Source: Gracilariopsis chorda
Lineage: Eukaryota; Rhodophyta; Florideophyceae; Gracilariales; Gracilariaceae
Assembly (NCBI GenBank): GCA_003194525.1
Contig: NBIV01000510.1
Coordinates: 1-32,902 of the forward strand
Length of the DNA stretch: 32,902 nucleotides
Reading direction: 5' to 3'
In this document: positions 30,141 through 32,902 of the stretch, piece after piece
How the letters are laid out: each line of letters starts with the position of its first letter
Numbering within the stretch: the stretch's first letter is position 1
Notes under the pieces: generated by a model
The model's database searches: none
What the model was told of the DNA's origin: nothing
What the model saw: only the letters and a program-made list of their open reading frames with translations
Position numbers and translations under genes: made by a program

Positions 30141-31175
30141 GCGCGTCGTGACGCGGGTGCGATGCGGCCGCCATGCGCGCCTCTCATTGGCGCTTCAGCG
30201 TCGCGGCGGCCACAGGCCACCACGGCGGATTACAGCGCTTGTCCGCAGTCGCCCTCTCCGGCGACGAAAGGTAGACGTCTAACCCTTTAGCCATTGCATC
30301 ACAGCTTGTGTGCCATACAAATTATCAAATAAATAAGCGCTACCCTTGTACGCAGCAGCGTACCGCGCACTGCTTGCACATAGTCTCATATCGCTCCCTC
30401 TAAGAGACCGCGCCGCGAGTTGTGAATTTGCTTCCAACCGCTTTTGCCTCCCCAGCCCGCTTTTGTAGGCAGAATTTCAGCCTGCTGTCGTGCCAAGTGG
30501 GACGGTACCAGCTCCAACGCTGCCAAACGTATCTCTGCAAAAGACGAACGCCGACCGTTTCCGATATCGCTTCATGTTGCAGCTGTCTAGCTCTCAAGCA
30601 CAATTCGACGCTGTTAGTCCGCGCTCGAACGTCTCTCGCGCTTCACCCTTGTAAGGCTCTTCCGTGTAGTTTGCGCTACCAAACTAACCGCCCACATCAC
30701 ACCATGTGCTGCGCATGTTTACCCAAAGTTTACGTCCATGTCACAAGTTTGTCTTCCGATGTACTCGTTGCCTATTCTAAAATCTAATTCCATTACCCTC
30801 ACGCACCACGTGCAGCACTACTCACTAATCCAAAAAGTTAAAGGTTCACTCTTAATACGGTATCCACAACGTCAACGAAGAGATTTAACTGACATGTTTT
30901 GCTCAAAGTTCCTTTGCAAGCAATTGTCTGCCTTCAGTGGATGGTTGACTTCCTCCCTTTGTGAGGATGAGTTCCAGCCAGAGCTTAAGAAAGATGATTG
31001 CAAGTTCTCCAAACTGTTCAAAGCTTCGATTTCCATGCACTAACTCACCATATAACGCCGTTTAACCCTTTTTGTAATCTAATATATCCTTCTTGTCCAC
31101 TAAATCCCAGTTCGAGTGCATTCCTCCATCTACCGTTTCTTTTCTCCCCTCTTCCGCTGTTGGGCTGTACCCCAG
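30135..31175. other. Unit 3 copy of the 5' kilobase
   Basis: Almost identical to unit 2 here. No recognised gene. Ends with the CCCCAG acceptor-like site. Confidence 0.5.
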
Positions 31176-31850
31176 ACTGAACAACACTACGTAATGGATA
31201 CATGTCTTAGTTTTGTACATCCGTTGATGCTACATGTCACAAACGAAATCTGGCATCGCTTCACGCGAGAAGGCAGTGCACAGCAGGCACTAATTATTGC
31301 GTAATGTCCATCTGGCGGAAGCATTGAGCAAGAGGCTACAGAGCGCTTTGAAAGAATGCAATTTCTGTTTCGCTACATACGAAATGCTAGAGCAGAGTAT
31401 CAAGTGGACCATGGTCGACAATTTTATCTCTCAATTCGAACTGACGCCGTCCCAGCGTCGGATGTAGATGCCAAGAAGGGGATGCTACTTCTCTGACCAA
31501 AGTTAATTCTGAGAAACTGACGATTAAACTCATTGACGGCGTGGGAGGATCCACTACTGAAACAGATTTCGGCGGCAATGCCCTTCATTTTTACATTGGA
31601 ACAATCTCGGGGGCGTCATACCCATTCCTGATATGATCGATTTTGAAAAGGAATTGAAGAGGATTGAAAAGCAGTTGTCAATGTAAAAACTCCAACTGCC
31701 TAGGAAAGAGGATGAGTGCCACTGGGTTTGCAGAAATGCACCTCCCACGGTTTTGCAAAGATTAGGACATCTGCTGATGAGTTGAATTCACAGCTCACAA
31801 GCCTGATAAAGAGACTGGCAGAAATAGGGGAGTTGACAACCACTGAGTAA
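31176..31850 (+). pseudogene. VARS: VARS C-terminal fragment, unit 3 copy
   Basis: Same fragment and the same TAA after LIIA. One base is missing at the exon start (CAGACTG against CAGAACTG), a substitution makes an in-frame TAG at about 31466, and further one-base losses occur near 31675, 31736 and 31751. At the sites where unit 2 is unusual this copy agrees with unit 1. Confidence 0.85.
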
Positions 31851-32295
31851 AGATTCTTCCTTTCTCAACTTGGCTACGACGACGCCCTGATACAGTGAAC
31901 TGTTGATTCCAGTACTTGCGAACTACTTACACTCATCTGTTGTGCCCCTCTCTCCGTCTCGTTGACGGATCCATTTTGACCAACACGGGTCATCTTTGTA
32001 CAACATGGTTTGCTAATGGGCGCAGTACCTGACGTACCTACCGCCTCTCGTACGGCATGATTCAAGAATCGCTCAGCTGATCCACTCTTGTGCTCTTCGG
32101 TCGTAGTCCGGAGCTCTGTGTAGTATTGATTTTCGGCTCTGTGCGATGGACAAACAACAAAACACGTGATGTCTCGTCAGTTTCCGCTTGAGGAAAAGCT
32201 ACTGACAGCAAATTTCCATTCCTTTCTCAACAACGGTACGTTGCAGGGGTCCTGGCCAGAAAGCCAGGTGCACTGAAATCAAACCCGTGAAGATC
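31851..32295. other. VARS-PGM2 spacer, unit 3 copy
   Basis: Matches 1721-2167 apart from a short difference near 32260, where the unit 1 reading TCAATG is replaced by AA. No gene recognised. Its presence proves that unit 3 lacks the left end of the unit 2 deletion. Confidence 0.6.
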
Positions 32296-32902
32296 TAAGT
32301 GAACTTACCAGTACCGCTTCCCGCGCGAATGAATAATGAGAGTACAATCTTCGTCATCGCTGTTTGTCTTCGCGCACCTAAAAGTCAAGAATTTTGAAGA
32401 GGTATCTGCTGGTAGGAGAGCTTTGCTACTTGGCTCAGCTGTCTCCCTGCCATACGTCAGATCCCAGACAGACTTCACTACAGCACTGCCGAGTTTATTG
32501 GGTAGTCCTTTTTCCCTGGCCGAGTCGAATATTTCTATGCCTTAGTTCAAGAGTCAGTCAAACGGTAACAACCGTTGCTGGAAAAATTAATACCGCACTC
32601 CATAAGCAACTCTTGTAGGCGCTCGCCTATCGCATTCTTCTCTTCGTATATATGACTATCAGCTGGGCCATCATGGCCGCAGCAAAACAGTCTTTATCAC
32701 AAACGATGTTTCTTGTGATATTATAGCCGAATGCTTCTTCATTGGCCAAATTGGGCGTCTTTCTCTCTTCTTCAAGGTCCAAGGTTACCTTGTTGATCTA
32801 CATGAATCCCGTGAATGCTTCCCTGAAGACGAAACCTTTCTTTTTGCCCATACAGGCGAGAACATTGAAAGAAGCTGTTCTGGCGACGACAGCACATTGC
32901 GT
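32296..32902 (-). pseudogene. PGM2: PGM2-like relic, unit 3 copy, truncated by window end
   Basis: Holds the C-terminal part of the phosphomutase relic on the minus strand: the SRGSGT phosphate loop, the DLTYGRE segment, the DKDCFAAA and EEAFGYN region, and the TGF segment before it. It runs off the window, so the active-site serine and metal loop are not included. Compared with unit 1 there is one extra C in the phosphate-loop region (near 32320) and single-base losses near 32537 and 32651. Confidence 0.85.

Larger units (their letters stand above)
30135..32902 (+). repeat. Tandem macro-repeat, unit 3 (long form, cut by window end)
   Basis: Follows unit 2 without a break. It keeps the VARS-PGM2 junction of unit 1, so it is a long-form unit. 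Single-base indels against unit 1 become frequent after about 31170, most of them in runs of one base. Confidence 0.97.

Noticed and set aside
1..32902. CRISPR array, operon or bacterial features
   Set aside because: There are no regularly spaced short repeats; genes are eukaryotic with introns and no ribosome-binding sites. The large repeats are whole-segment duplications.

Overview
The window is eukaryotic nuclear DNA. Spliceosomal-type introns with GT/AG borders are visible, and the recognisable homologues are eukaryotic: a complex I GRIM-19/NDUFA13 subunit, an MTR4 exosome helicase, a PGM2-type phosphomutase, a valyl-tRNA synthetase C-terminus and an RRM protein. One further homologue belongs to the DUF3326 family, which as I recall occurs in cyanobacteria and plastid-bearing eukaryotes, so an alga is the most likely source. 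A red-lineage alga is possible, but nothing here proves it.

The dominant structure is a very large direct tandem array. Unit 1 is 1-16294, unit 2 is 16295-30134 and unit 3 is 30135-32902 (cut by the window end). Base 1 aligns with base 16295 and with base 30135. Units 1 and 2 are nearly identical over long stretches, but unit 2 lacks a 2437-bp block present in unit 1. The start of that block is also present in unit 3. Unit 2 also carries a scrambled 332-bp segment where unit 1 has a 61-codon tandem duplication.

Layout of a full unit (unit 1): non-coding or unrecognised 5' kilobase; VARS C-terminal fragment (+, 1042-1720); PGM2-like relic (-, 2168-4080); a coiled-coil, possibly SNARE-like relic with a good start context (+, 4397-5620); unassigned DNA; RRM relic (-, 6872-7430); MTR4 relic (-, 7655-8881); unassigned DNA with palindromes; NDUFA13-like gene (+, 10017-10676); DUF3326 relic (+, 11100-12460); unassigned DNA holding a 21-bp hairpin; then a proline-rich and basic orphan coding region (+, 13902-16120) ending in a clean 263-codon frame.

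Nearly every recognised housekeeping gene is broken by frameshifts, stops, internal deletions or loss of catalytic residues. The breaks are shared between units, so the genes decayed first and the segment was amplified later. Introns are retained, so these are segmental rather than retroposed copies. The genes do not form a pathway; the unit reads as a fossil stretch of chromosome that was duplicated in tandem. The only long uninterrupted frame without an obvious relative is the orphan at the 3' end of each unit. Both window ends show extra single-base indels relative to the internal copies, which suggests lower sequence quality there and calls for caution with individual frameshifts near the ends.
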